Shown: positions 40,425-49,133 of the stretch, in pieces
Position numbering within the stretch: position 1 is the first letter of the stretch
Layout of the letters: each line of letters opens with the position of its first letter
Origin: Bradyrhizobium sp. RD5-C2
GTDB lineage: Bacteria; Pseudomonadota; Alphaproteobacteria; Rhizobiales; Xanthobacteraceae
Direction: 5' to 3'
DNA length: 64,000 bases
NCBI RefSeq assembly: GCF_019972155.1
Contig: NZ_BOVL01000014.1
Coordinates: 57,330-121,329, forward strand
The notes under the pieces: model-generated
Database searches by the model: none
What the model was told of the DNA's origin: nothing
Seen by the model: the letters and a program-made list of their open reading frames with translations, nothing else
Made by a program: the position numbers and the translations under genes

Positions 40425-43400
40425 ATGGCGCGAACGGCTGCCGCTGAAACATGGTCGCTAGGCCGCGCCTGGGCGCGGACCGCGCGTCTGTGCCTGCTTG
40501 CCACCGGCCTTGCCCTTACAACCCTCACATATCCAGCCACGGTGCGGGCCCAAGACCCGCCGCCGGTGCCGGGCGAGGCGACGTTCTCGGCCGCGAACGG
40601 CTATGCCCGGCTGGTGCTGAAGCTGAAGGAGGATGTCGAGTCGGAGGTCACGACCGCCGGCTCGATCATCGTGATCCGCTTCAGGCGTCCGGTCGATATC
40701 CCCGTCGAGAAACTCTCCGAAGCGGTGCCCGACTATGTCGGCGCCGCGCGCCGCGATCCGGACGGTTCGGCGATCCGCCTGTCGCTGGCGCGGCGCGTCA
40801 CCATCAACACCATGACCGCCGGCGAGCGCATCTTCGTCGACTTCCTGCCCGACAGCTGGACCGGCCCGCCGCCGTCGCTGCCGCAGGAGGTGATCCGCGA
40901 GCTGGCGGAGCGCGCCCGTGCCGCCGAGCGCCTGTTGCGCATCCAGCGCGCGGCCGATGTCGCCAAGAAGAAGCCGCCGATCCGTGTCCGCGCGCTGGTG
41001 CAGCCCACCTTCGTGCGATTCGTGTTCGAAGTGCCCGACGGGGTCAGCGTTTCCTCGGTGCTGAACGAGCAGAAACTGACGCTGTCCTTCAACTCCGTCC
41101 TGGCCTTCGACCTGGCCGATGCCAAGGTCGCCGCTCCCCCGAACGTCGCATCGATCAGCTCGCGCGCCGATACGGATACCTCAGCGGTCGACGTGACGCT
41201 GATTGGCGATGTCGACGTGCATTCGTTCCGCGACGAGAAGAACTACATCGTCGATGTCGCCTTCCAGCAGGCCGAGCAGCAGCAGGCGGCGAAGCCCTCG
41301 CTGAGCTCGTTGTTGCCGACGCCGCGCAGCAAATCGAAAGGTGCGGCTGCGATCGCGCCGGTGACATCGGAGAGCATCGCGCAGCAGGCCAAGATCGAGA
41401 TCAAGGCCGAGCAACCCAAATCTGAGCAATCAAAGGCGGAGCCGGCTAAGTCCGAACAGCCAAAGTCGGAACAGGTAAAGTCCGAGCCGGCCAAGCCCGA
41501 ACAGGCCACGACCGAACAACCGGCGCCCGCGCCCGCCAAATCGGAACAGCCAAGGTCCGAGCTGCCCAATTCGGAGCTGCCGAAGATCGCCGCTGCGCCG
41601 CCGGCCGAGGTCGAGAAAGCCGCTATACCGGCCGCGCCGCGCGAGGGCGGCACTCCGACCGAACCGGGCGACGCGCCAAAGCCTGCGCCTGCCGCCGCGG
41701 CCGCGCCGGCGATGGAGGCGCCGAAGCCTGCGGCGGCGCCATCGCCGCCTGCCGAGGCCCGCGCCGGCGCCAAGTCCGCTGCCAGTTCCGTGGTCGAAGC
41801 CCAGCGCGACAGCGACGGGTTGCGGGTGACGTTCTCATTCCCCGGCGCGACGCCTGCGGCGCTGTTCCGTCGTGCCGACACAGTATGGATGGTGTTCGAC
41901 ACGCCTGAGGCGATCGACGTCGATCCGATCCGCGCCAAGGCCGGCTCGCTGATATCAGACGTCAGCCGGATCACGCTGGAGAAGGGGCAGGCGGTGCGCT
42001 TCCGCCTCAACCGGCCGCAGATGCCGTCACTCGAGAGCGACGATCGCTCGCGCGGCGTGAGCTGGACGCTGACCTTCGCCGACCGGGTGCAGAAGCCGCC
42101 GCTGCCGCTCAGCGTGGTACGCAATATCAGCGAGCCCTCGCTCGCCAACGTCAGCGTGCCGCTCGCCAATCCCGGCCAGCTCCACAGGCTGATCGATCCC
42201 GACGCGGGCGATACGCTCTGGGTCGTGACCGCACCGCCGCCGACCCGCGGCATCATCAAGCGGCAGGATTTCGTCGAGCTCTCATTGCTGGAATCGATTC
42301 ACGGCGTCGTGGTTCATCCGAATGCCGACGACGTCAAGGCGGAGGTCGGCGCCGACAAGGTGACGCTGGGCCGGCCCGGCGGCCTGACGCTGTCATCGGC
42401 CGACGTCGCCGCCGAGCGCGCGACCGCGGCGGTGAAGCCGCTGTTCGATCCGGACGAGTGGCGCAAGAACCAGTCGGAGAATTTCCTCAAGCAGCTCGAC
42501 GGCCTGATTGCGGCGGCTTCGACGGCCAATGCCGAGCAGCTGCCGCAGGCGCGGCTCGATCTCGCCGATTTCTACATGGCGCGCGCCATGTACCAGGAAG
42601 CCCATGGTGTCGCCAATCTGATGCTGTCCGAAAGCAAGCGCGGCAGCGAGGCGGCCTCCGTCGTGATGGTGCACGCGGTTGCCAGCATCCTGATCGGGCA
42701 CCCGGCGCAGGGTCTCAAGGAGCTCGCCAATCCCGTGATCGGCAATGGCTACGATTCGCAATTGTGGAAGGGGCTGGCTTTCGCTCGCGAGGGCAAATGG
42801 CCCGAGGCGCGCGAAAAGTTCAAGAACGCCGAATTCGCGGTCGCGACGTTGCCGCCCGATCTGCAGCGCATCGTCACGATCGACTCGATGAAGGCCTCGC
42901 TCGAGGTCAAGGACTATGCCGGCGCTGCGCGGCGCAAGAGCGATCTCGACGTGGTCGGCGTTCCCGACGCACTCAAGCCCGCGGTTGCGGTGCTGCGCGG
43001 CCGGCTCGCCGAAGCGCTCGGCCAGGAGAAGGATGCGCTCGACGCCTACCGCTTCGCCGCCAATTCGCCCGACCGTCAAGCCGCCGCCGAAGGCAGACTG
43101 CTGGAAACGCTGTTGCGTCAGAAGCGCGGCGAGATCGGCCGCGACGATGTGCTGAAGGAGTTCGAGCTGTTGTCGATGCTGTGGCGCGGCGACAATATCG
43201 AGCTGAAGACGCTGTACGTGCTGTCGAAGATCTATGCCGAGACCGCGCGCTATGCCGATGCCTTCGCGGTCACCCGTGCGGCGACCCGGCTGCAGCCGAA
43301 CGCGCCGGAATCGCGTCAGGCGCAGGATGCCGCGTCGGCGTTGTTCGTGCAGCTCTATCTCGGCCCTAAGGGTGACGAGATGGCGCCGATCGATGCGCTC

Positions 43401-44267
43401 GGCACCTTCTACGACTATCGCGAGCTGACGCCGATCGGCCGCCGCGGCGACGAGATGATCCGCCGTCTCGCCGACCGTCTCGTCGGCGTCGATCTGCTCG
43501 ACCAGGCCGCTGACCTCCTGCAGTACCAGGTCGACAAGCGGCTCGAAGGCGCCGCGCGCGCCCAGGTCGCCGCGCGGCTTGCGATGGTCTATCTGATGAA
43601 CCGCAAGCCCGACCGCGCCATCGGCGCGCTGCGCTCGACCCGGATCGCGGACCTCTCCGGAGAACTGCGTCAGCAGCGGTTGCTGCTCGAGGCGCGCGCG
43701 CAGAGCGACGTCGGCCGGCACGACCTCGCGCTCGACATCATCTCGAACATCACCGGCCGCGAGGCGATCCGGCTGCGCTCGGACATCTATTGGGCGTCGC
43801 GGCACTGGCGCGAGGCGTCCGAGCAGATCGAGCTCTATTACGGCGACCGCTGGCGCGATTTCACCCCGCTCAACCCGAGCGAGAAGGCCGACATCATCCG
43901 CGCGGTGGTCGGCTACGCGCTCGCTGAGGATGCCATCGGGCTGTCCCGGTTCCGCGAAAAGTACGCGCCGCTGATGTCCGGCGATGCCGACAGACTGGCG
44001 TTCGACGCGGCCAGCAAGCCGGTCGCGACCTCGAGCGCAGAATTCGCCCAGATCGCGCGGATGGCCGCCAGCGTCGACACGCTCGACGGCTTCATCCGCG
44101 AGATGAAGACCCGCTTCCCCGACGCCACCGCCCGCGCGCCGCTGCCCGATCCGGTCACGACCGGATCGCTGCCCGACGGGCCAAAGGCCGCGCCGGTCAG
44201 CACGCTCCCGGTCATCAAGGGCGAGCGCCGCGCCGGCGCGACGCCGTCGAGTTTCGGTTCTGATTGA
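40425..44267 (+). CDS. Large exported TPR protein of the flagellar locus
   Basis: The 1280-residue product has a signal peptide (cleavage near residue 42, ATVRAQ). Residues of about 50-300 and 460-560 look like repeated beta domains of AMIN-like character (GYARLVLKLKEDVESEVTTAGSIIVIRFRRPVD; GLRVTFSFPGATPAALFRRADTVWMVFDTPEAID). Between them lies a low-complexity stretch rich in KSEQP and Pro/Ala (41385-41770). Residues from about 680 to 1230 form helical TPR-like repeats. The gene follows the fliL operon, has its own CtrA box, and so is probably a periplasmic flagellar or polar scaffold; the function is inferred. Confidence 0.75.
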   Translation: MARTAAAETWSLGRAWARTARLCLLATGLALTTLTYPATVRAQDPPPVPGEATFSAANGYARLVLKLKEDVESEVTTAGSIIVIRFRRPVDIPVEKLSEAVPDYVGAARRDPDGSAIRLSLARRVTINTMTAGERIFVDFLPDSWTGPPPSLPQEVIRELAERARAAERLLRIQRAADVAKKKPPIRVRALVQPTFVRFVFEVPDGVSVSSVLNEQKLTLSFNSVLAFDLADAKVAAPPNVASISSRADTDTSAVDVTLIGDVDVHSFRDEKNYIVDVAFQQAEQQQAAKPSLSSLLPTPRSKSKGAAAIAPVTSESIAQQAKIEIKAEQPKSEQSKAEPAKSEQPKSEQVKSEPAKPEQATTEQPAPAPAKSEQPRSELPNSELPKIAAAPPAEVEKAAIPAAPREGGTPTEPGDAPKPAPAAAAAPAMEAPKPAAAPSPPAEARAGAKSAASSVVEAQRDSDGLRVTFSFPGATPAALFRRADTVWMVFDTPEAIDVDPIRAKAGSLISDVSRITLEKGQAVRFRLNRPQMPSLESDDRSRGVSWTLTFADRVQKPPLPLSVVRNISEPSLANVSVPLANPGQLHRLIDPDAGDTLWVVTAPPPTRGIIKRQDFVELSLLESIHGVVVHPNADDVKAEVGADKVTLGRPGGLTLSSADVAAERATAAVKPLFDPDEWRKNQSENFLKQLDGLIAAASTANAEQLPQARLDLADFYMARAMYQEAHGVANLMLSESKRGSEAASVVMVHAVASILIGHPAQGLKELANPVIGNGYDSQLWKGLAFAREGKWPEAREKFKNAEFAVATLPPDLQRIVTIDSMKASLEVKDYAGAARRKSDLDVVGVPDALKPAVAVLRGRLAEALGQEKDALDAYRFAANSPDRQAAAEGRLLETLLRQKRGEIGRDDVLKEFELLSMLWRGDNIELKTLYVLSKIYAETARYADAFAVTRAATRLQPNAPESRQAQDAASALFVQLYLGPKGDEMAPIDALGTFYDYRELTPIGRRGDEMIRRLADRLVGVDLLDQAADLLQYQVDKRLEGAARAQVAARLAMVYLMNRKPDRAIGALRSTRIADLSGELRQQRLLLEARAQSDVGRHDLALDIISNITGREAIRLRSDIYWASRHWREASEQIELYYGDRWRDFTPLNPSEKADIIRAVVGYALAEDAIGLSRFREKYAPLMSGDADRLAFDAASKPVATSSAEFAQIARMAASVDTLDGFIREMKTRFPDATARAPLPDPVTTGSLPDGPKAAPVSTLPVIKGERRAGATPSSFGSD
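41388..41600 (+). repeat. Tandem KSEQP-type repeat within the TPR gene
   Basis: About ten degenerate units of (K/R)(S/A)E(Q/P/L)(P/S/A) occur in a row, encoded by variants of AAGTCCGAACAGCC. It forms a charged flexible linker and may vary in length between strains. Confidence 0.7.
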
Positions 44268-44283
44268 ATCAGAACCGAAACTC
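44249..44283. terminator. Perfect 17+17 palindrome across the stop codon of the TPR gene
   Basis: GAGTTTCGGTTCTGATT (44249-44265) and AATCAGAACCGAAACTC (44267-44283) are exact inverted repeats around one base. The TGA stop lies at the centre. No T run follows, so it is either a non-canonical terminator, a 3' stabiliser, or a protein-binding site. Confidence 0.5.
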
Positions 44284-44300
44284 TAGATTCTAGTCTTGAG

Positions 44301-44344
44301 GCGTTTTCTTCACGCGAACCGGTGTCCACTTCGCTCGAAAACGC
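44301..44344 (-). repeat. Dispersed palindromic repeat, copy 4 (inverted)
   Basis: The sequence is the reverse complement of the family pattern of 8348, beginning GCGTTTTCTTCACGCG and ending CGCTCGAAAACGC. It lies between the TPR gene and a convergent gene. Confidence 0.78.
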
Positions 44345-44361
44345 TCTGGCGGCACGGGCTG

Positions 44362-45207
44362 TTACGGGCCGGGAGTCACCCATGCGGTCGAAATGATGCC
44401 CTTGTCGTCGAGCGCGATGCGCCAGTGCGCGGCGCCGTTCGCCTGTCTGACGCTATAGACGTCTTCACCTTGCTCGCCGACACCGAGAAAGCGGATCGCC
44501 TGGATCGTCCCGAGGTCCGCGAGGGGCTGAAGCCACGTCATCTGCTTGCGGGTCGCCGCCGCCAGCGCCGGGCTCATCTCATCGTAGTTGGGATTCCCCG
44601 AGGCGATCCCATCGATCAGGCGGTGCAGCGCAGCCTCGGTTCCGGGACTGGCCGACTGGTTCTTGACGCGCTCCGCCGTCTGATCGGCGATCTTCCGTGC
44701 CGCCGCGGCATCGATACGCGTCATCGCAATATCGCTGCCGTTCTGATGCAGAATCAGCGAGGTGGCTCGTCCGTCCGGTCCGACGACGAAGCTGACCTGG
44801 GCGTCGACAATCCTGGCGAAGAATTCGGTCACGCTCTCCGCAAAGAACCGCACCGAGCGCTGTCCGGTCAGTTGCATCACCAGATGATGTTCGTCGGGTG
44901 TCACCGTGAACACGGCGCGGTCGTTGAGCCTGTAGAAGCCGGCATAATTGGCGAGCACGGCTGAATCCACCGTGATCTCCTGCCGCGCGGCGATCGGCGG
45001 TGATTCTGCAGTGAAGTCTGCAGCCTGGGCCGGCGTGCTCGGCGGTCCGGCCGACTGTATCCGCGCCGCCAGCGTATTCCAGTCGCGCTGGCCGAACAGC
45101 TTGGCGACAAGCTCCAGGCTGTCGCTGTGGGTCAGGGGCATCGATTTGGCGGCGAGCGCTTCGCGCAGCGTCTGCGCCATGGCCTTGGCATCACGAAAGT
45201 CGCGCAT
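44362..45207 (-). CDS. Hypothetical protein with glyoxalase-like N terminus and DUF3471-like domain
   Basis: The 281-residue protein starts with a short segment seen before glyoxalase-type and related proteins (AMAQTLREALAAKSMPLTHSDSLELVAKLFGQRDWNTLAARI). A central domain LANYAGFYRLNDRAVFTVTPDEHHLVMQLTGQRSVRFFAES...FVVGPDGRATSLILHQNG resembles DUF3471, often found at the end of beta-lactamase-like proteins. The C-terminal part is unassigned. No signal peptide is seen. The function is unknown. Confidence 0.65.
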   Translation of the reverse strand: MRDFRDAKAMAQTLREALAAKSMPLTHSDSLELVAKLFGQRDWNTLAARIQSAGPPSTPAQAADFTAESPPIAARQEITVDSAVLANYAGFYRLNDRAVFTVTPDEHHLVMQLTGQRSVRFFAESVTEFFARIVDAQVSFVVGPDGRATSLILHQNGSDIAMTRIDAAAARKIADQTAERVKNQSASPGTEAALHRLIDGIASGNPNYDEMSPALAAATRKQMTWLQPLADLGTIQAIRFLGVGEQGEDVYSVRQANGAAHWRIALDDKGIISTAWVTPGP

Positions 45208-45477
45208 GGGATCAACCTTTGCATCAACGAACGGAAAGCGTCAGGGGCTTGCGTTGCTGACCCGTTCGTGCGGGCAAAGGAAGCCTGAAACCTGGCTTGA
45301 TACGTTTACCGTCCCCGGGCGGGGTGCAAGCGGCGGGTGGTATCGACCCGATCCGATGTTCGCCGGGGACCTGCAATTTGTCAATTGCAACAGCCCGTGA
45401 TCGGGTGCGTCCTCTCGACATTCTGCTGCCAAATCGGCAACCATAGCTAATGTCGCCAGCCGGGAGGACGTCGTCAC

Positions 45478-45714
45478 ATGAGCAAGCCGATCAAGACCGA
45501 AGCCGAACTCATCGCGATGGCGCGGGCCGAATTGAAAGTCCATGCCGACTGCCCCGACGGCATCGACATCTCCGTGCTGCGCGATGGCGACAGCTGGGAA
45601 TTCCGCGCCAGCGCCAACGAGGCCACGGTGGCGCGGCCCGGATACCCCGAATGCGTCGCGATGCTGGTGCAGATCGGCGATCACCTCAGCAAGCAGTATG
45701 ACGTAGAGGGTTAG
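45478..45714 (+). CDS. Small conserved hypothetical protein
   Basis: The 78-residue protein MSKPIKTEAELIAMARAELKVHADCPDGIDISVLRDGDSWEF... has a helix followed by beta strands and one cysteine. The ATG has a GGGAGGA site. I believe similar short proteins are frequent in Bradyrhizobium but know no function. The LysR gene begins 26 bases after it. Confidence 0.7.
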   Translation: MSKPIKTEAELIAMARAELKVHADCPDGIDISVLRDGDSWEFRASANEATVARPGYPECVAMLVQIGDHLSKQYDVEG

Positions 45715-45739
45715 CCACGGCAGCGAACCGGGGACAGCG

Positions 45740-46699
45740 ATGGACCGCATCGACGCCATGAAGGTCTTCGTCGCGGCGGTCGACGAGGGCAGCCTTGCCG
45801 GCGCGGGGCGGAAACTGCGGCGCTCGCCGGCGGCGGTCAGCCGGGCGATCGCGTTCCTCGAGCATCATGTCGGCGCCGAGCTGCTTCATCGCACCACGCG
45901 ATCGCTGAAGCTGAGCGAAGCCGGCCAGCGTTATGGGGCGGCGTGCCGGCGCATCCTCAGCGAGCTCGAGGAGGCCGACATCTCGGCCGGCGGCGAGCGG
46001 TCGGCGCCGCGCGGCACGCTGACCATTACCGCGCCGGTCGTTGTCGGCGAGGACGTGCTGCGGCCGCTGCTCGATGCCTTCGTGGCCGAACATCCGGCGG
46101 TGTCGGTGCGGCTCGCGATGCTTGATCGCACCGTCAATCTGATCGATGAGGGCATCGACGTTGCGCTGCGCATCGCCCATCTTGCCGATTCCAATTTCAT
46201 CGCGATCAAGCTCGGCGAGGTCCGCCGCGTGGTCGCGGCATCGCCCGGTTATCTTGCGCAGCATCCCATGATCGGCGAGCCGGCCGATCTCGCCAAGCAC
46301 CAGATCATCGCGATGACGCATTTCGGGCTCGACTCCTGGAGCTTCCCCCCGGCCGCGAAGTCGAAGGTCGCGCGCGCGGTCCAGTTCGCGCCGCGGCTGG
46401 TCGTCAACACGGTGCGGGCGGCGGTCGCCTCGGCCAGCGAGGGGCACGGCGTCACCCGGCTGTTCTCGTATCATATCGCCGAGGAAATCCGTGACGGACG
46501 GCTGCGGATCCTGCTCGCCGGCGACGAGCCTCCGCCGTTGCCGGTGCATCTGCTGGCGCCGCAGGGGCGCTTCGACGTGCCCAAGGTGCGCGCCTTCGTC
46601 GATTTCGCGACGCCGCGGCTGAAACGCTATTTCGAGCGGCTGTCACGCGAGGCCAGCCGGGCCAGTCGTTCGCGCCGCGGAAGAGTGTCTGCCGAATAG
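45740..46699 (+). CDS. LysR-family transcriptional regulator
   Basis: The 319-residue regulator has the LysR helix-turn-helix (AGAGRKLRRSPAAVSRAIAFLEHHVGAELLHRTTRSLKLSEAG) and an effector domain. Unlike most LysR genes it points in the same direction as the gene it probably controls, an SDR oxidoreductase 88 bases downstream. The SDR, tautomerase and transporter genes behind it may form its regulon. Confidence 0.9.
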   Translation: MDRIDAMKVFVAAVDEGSLAGAGRKLRRSPAAVSRAIAFLEHHVGAELLHRTTRSLKLSEAGQRYGAACRRILSELEEADISAGGERSAPRGTLTITAPVVVGEDVLRPLLDAFVAEHPAVSVRLAMLDRTVNLIDEGIDVALRIAHLADSNFIAIKLGEVRRVVAASPGYLAQHPMIGEPADLAKHQIIAMTHFGLDSWSFPPAAKSKVARAVQFAPRLVVNTVRAAVASASEGHGVTRLFSYHIAEEIRDGRLRILLAGDEPPPLPVHLLAPQGRFDVPKVRAFVDFATPRLKRYFERLSREASRASRSRRGRVSAE

Positions 46700-46787
46700 C
46701 GGGCATTCGCGCGCAATGCGGATGTATCTAGCTTGCTCTCCATCGAGGCGGCGCTGTTGCAGCCTCACCAACAGATGGAGAGAGATC

Positions 46788-47498
46788 ATGGGTGCAGAGC
46801 AGAAGGTTGCCATCATCACCGGTGCGTCGCAGGGGATCGGCGAGGCGCTCGTCAGGGGCTATCGTGATCGCAACTATCGCGTCGTCGCCAATTCCCGCAG
46901 CATCAAGCCGTCGACCGATGCCGATGTGCTGGCGGTCGCGGGCGATATCGGCGATCCCGAGGTCGCCGATCGCATCGTCAAGCAGGCGCTGGCGCGCTTC
47001 GGCCGCGTCGACACGCTGGTCAACAATGCCGGCATCTTTGTCGCCAAGCCGTTCACCGATCACACCGACCAGGACTACGCGTCGGTGCTCGCCACCAACC
47101 TCAACGGCTTCTTTTACATCACCCGCCGCGTTGCCAAGGAGATGGTGAAGCAGGGATCCGGACATATCGTGCAGATCACGACGAGCCTGGTTGACCACGC
47201 CAACAGCAACGTGCCTTCGGTGCTGGCGTCGCTGACCAAGGGGGGGCTCAGCGCGGCGACCAAGTCGCTCGCGATCGAATACGCCGCCAAGGGGATCCGC
47301 GTGAACGCAGTGGCGCCCGGGGTGATCAAGACGCCGATGCACGCTCCCGAGACCCACGACTTCCTCGCCAAGCTGCATCCGGTCGGCCGCATGGGCGAGA
47401 TGAAGGACATCGTCGACGCCGTGCTGTTCCTGGAAGGCGCGGGCTTCGTCACCGGCGAGATCCTGCACGTCGACGGCGGCCAGAGCGCCGGCCACTGA
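46788..47498 (+). CDS. Short-chain dehydrogenase/reductase
   Basis: The 236-residue classical SDR has the cofactor motif TGASQGIG (residues 11-18), NNAG at about 83-86, and a C-terminal GFVTGEILHVDGGQSAGH. The catalytic YxxxK is altered: the segment LASLTKGGLSAATKSLAIEYAAKGIRVN has no Tyr four before Lys at the usual place, so catalysis may differ. ATG 46788 has a GAGAGA site. It is followed by a tautomerase gene after 19 bases. Confidence 0.85.
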   Translation: MGAEQKVAIITGASQGIGEALVRGYRDRNYRVVANSRSIKPSTDADVLAVAGDIGDPEVADRIVKQALARFGRVDTLVNNAGIFVAKPFTDHTDQDYASVLATNLNGFFYITRRVAKEMVKQGSGHIVQITTSLVDHANSNVPSVLASLTKGGLSAATKSLAIEYAAKGIRVNAVAPGVIKTPMHAPETHDFLAKLHPVGRMGEMKDIVDAVLFLEGAGFVTGEILHVDGGQSAGH

Positions 47499-47517
47499 CG
47501 ACGATCGGGAGCGTGTG

Positions 47518-47769
47518 ATGCCTGTTGTCACCATCCAGGTGACGCGTGAGGGGACGACGCCGGGTGCGTCGTCCACCACGCCAGAGCAGAAGGCGGCGTT
47601 GATCAAGGGCGCCAGCGAATTGCTGCGCGACGTGCTGGGCAAGCCAATGGAGTCGACCTTCGTGATCATCGAGGAAGTCGACACCGACAATTGGGGCTGG
47701 GGCGGACTGCCCGCGCTGGACTATCGCAAGAAGCTCGCTGCCGATGCGGCGTCCAAATCTTCCCGCTGA
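47518..47769 (+). CDS. 4-oxalocrotonate tautomerase family protein
   Basis: The 83-residue protein starts MPVVTIQVTREG, so that removal of Met exposes the catalytic Pro1 of the tautomerase family. The body has KAALIKGASELLRDVLGKPMESTFVIIEEVDTDNWGWGG, as in small tautomerases. ATG 47518 is chosen over GTG 47515 for this reason. It probably shares the SDR transcript. The substrate is unknown. Confidence 0.88.
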   Translation: MPVVTIQVTREGTTPGASSTTPEQKAALIKGASELLRDVLGKPMESTFVIIEEVDTDNWGWGGLPALDYRKKLAADAASKSSR

Positions 47770-47795
47770 CGGCCTTTGCCGCATCGAACTTTGCG

Positions 47796-47815
47796 CCTCT
47801 CCCGACCGGGAGAGG
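47796..47815. other. Short GC-rich hairpin after the tautomerase gene
   Basis: CCTCTCCCG and CGGGAGAGG are inverted repeats around AC. No T run follows. It may be a small dispersed palindrome or a weak 3' hairpin. Confidence 0.45.
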
Positions 47816-47891
47816 TGAGGTGTGATCGCTGCGAGCGATTGCTGCGATCGCAACTAATCATTTTTCACGAACGGCCGGAGGGCCTACTGCG

Positions 47892-49133
47892 ATGTCCATG
47901 TCAGCCAATGTCGATCATGATAGACGTCATCACGCCGCGCCGCATCGCGATGCAGGCGGGCCGTTGTGGCTGTCGGCGGCCGCGGGACTGTGCGCCTCGC
48001 TGGTCGGGCTCGGGCTGGCGCGCTTTGCCTACACACCGCTGATCCCGGCGCTGATCGCGGCAAAATGGTTCACGCCGGCGGAAGCGGTCTATCTCGGTGC
48101 CGCCAACCTTGCCGGGTATCTCGCCGGCGCGCTGATCGCCCGCGATCTCGGCGCACGCATCGGCTCGGTGTGGGCGCTGCGCGGCATGATGCTTCTGGCC
48201 GCCGCCACGTGCTTTGCCTGCGCGGTGCCGATCTCGTTCATCTGGTTCTTCGGTTTTCGCTTCCTGGCCGGAATCAGCGGTGGCGTGATCATGGTGCTGG
48301 CGGCGACCGCGATCCTGCCGCACGTCGCGCCGAGCAAGCGCGGCCTGATCGGCGGCGTGATCTTCGCCGGTGTCGGACTGGGTGTCGCCGCGTCGGGCAC
48401 GCTGGTGCCGCTGTTGCTGCAGCAGGGCGTCAAGCAGGCCTGGTACGGCCTTGGTGTGCTGTCGGCAGTGCTGACATTGATCAGCTGGAAGGCGTGGCCG
48501 GCGGAGGTGCCTGCCGCACATGCTGTGACGGAGCAGCCCGTTGCGGCGCATGGCGTGCGTTCGCCGCTGGTGATTGCGCTGTGCGTGGAATATGGCCTCA
48601 ATGCCCTGGCGCTGGTGCCGCACATGGTATTCCTGGTCGATTTCGTTGCCCGCGGCCTCGGGCAGGGGATCGCGGCAGGATCGTATTACTGGGTGCTGTA
48701 CGGCATCGGCGCCGTGATCGGCCCGCTGCTATCTGGACATCTCGCCGATCGCGCCGGCTTCGCTGCGGCACTGCGCGCGGCGTTCCTGATCGAGGCGGTT
48801 GCGGTCGCGCTGCCTGCCGTGACCACATCGCCTGCCGCGCTGATCGTGTCGAGCCTCATCGTCGGCGGCTTCACGCCCGGCATCGTGCCGCTGGTGATCG
48901 GCCGCATCCACGAGTTGATCCCGCATTCCGCCGCGAGCCAGCGCTCGGCCTGGGCGCAGGCGACCACGACCTTCGCGCTGTTCCAGGCGGCGGGCGCCTA
49001 CGGCCTGTCCTATCTGTTCGCGCGGAGCGGCGGCGACTATGCGGTGCTGTTCGTGATCGGCGCGGCCGGAGTCGCTGTCGCGCTGGCGATTGAATTGTTC
49101 AGCGTCGTGGCGTTGGGACGCAAGCGAAGTTAA
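47892..49133 (+). CDS. MFS transporter of the YbfB/YjiJ type
   Basis: The 413-residue protein has twelve apparent membrane segments and the start LWLSAAAGLCASLVGLGLARFAYTPLIPALIAAKWFTPAEAVYLGAANLAGYLAG, the pattern of the YbfB/YjiJ subgroup of the major facilitator superfamily. The transported compound is unknown. Its stop overlaps the stop of the convergent aminotransferase gene within TTAA. Confidence 0.88.
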   Translation: MSMSANVDHDRRHHAAPHRDAGGPLWLSAAAGLCASLVGLGLARFAYTPLIPALIAAKWFTPAEAVYLGAANLAGYLAGALIARDLGARIGSVWALRGMMLLAAATCFACAVPISFIWFFGFRFLAGISGGVIMVLAATAILPHVAPSKRGLIGGVIFAGVGLGVAASGTLVPLLLQQGVKQAWYGLGVLSAVLTLISWKAWPAEVPAAHAVTEQPVAAHGVRSPLVIALCVEYGLNALALVPHMVFLVDFVARGLGQGIAAGSYYWVLYGIGAVIGPLLSGHLADRAGFAAALRAAFLIEAVAVALPAVTTSPAALIVSSLIVGGFTPGIVPLVIGRIHELIPHSAASQRSAWAQATTTFALFQAAGAYGLSYLFARSGGDYAVLFVIGAAGVAVALAIELFSVVALGRKRS

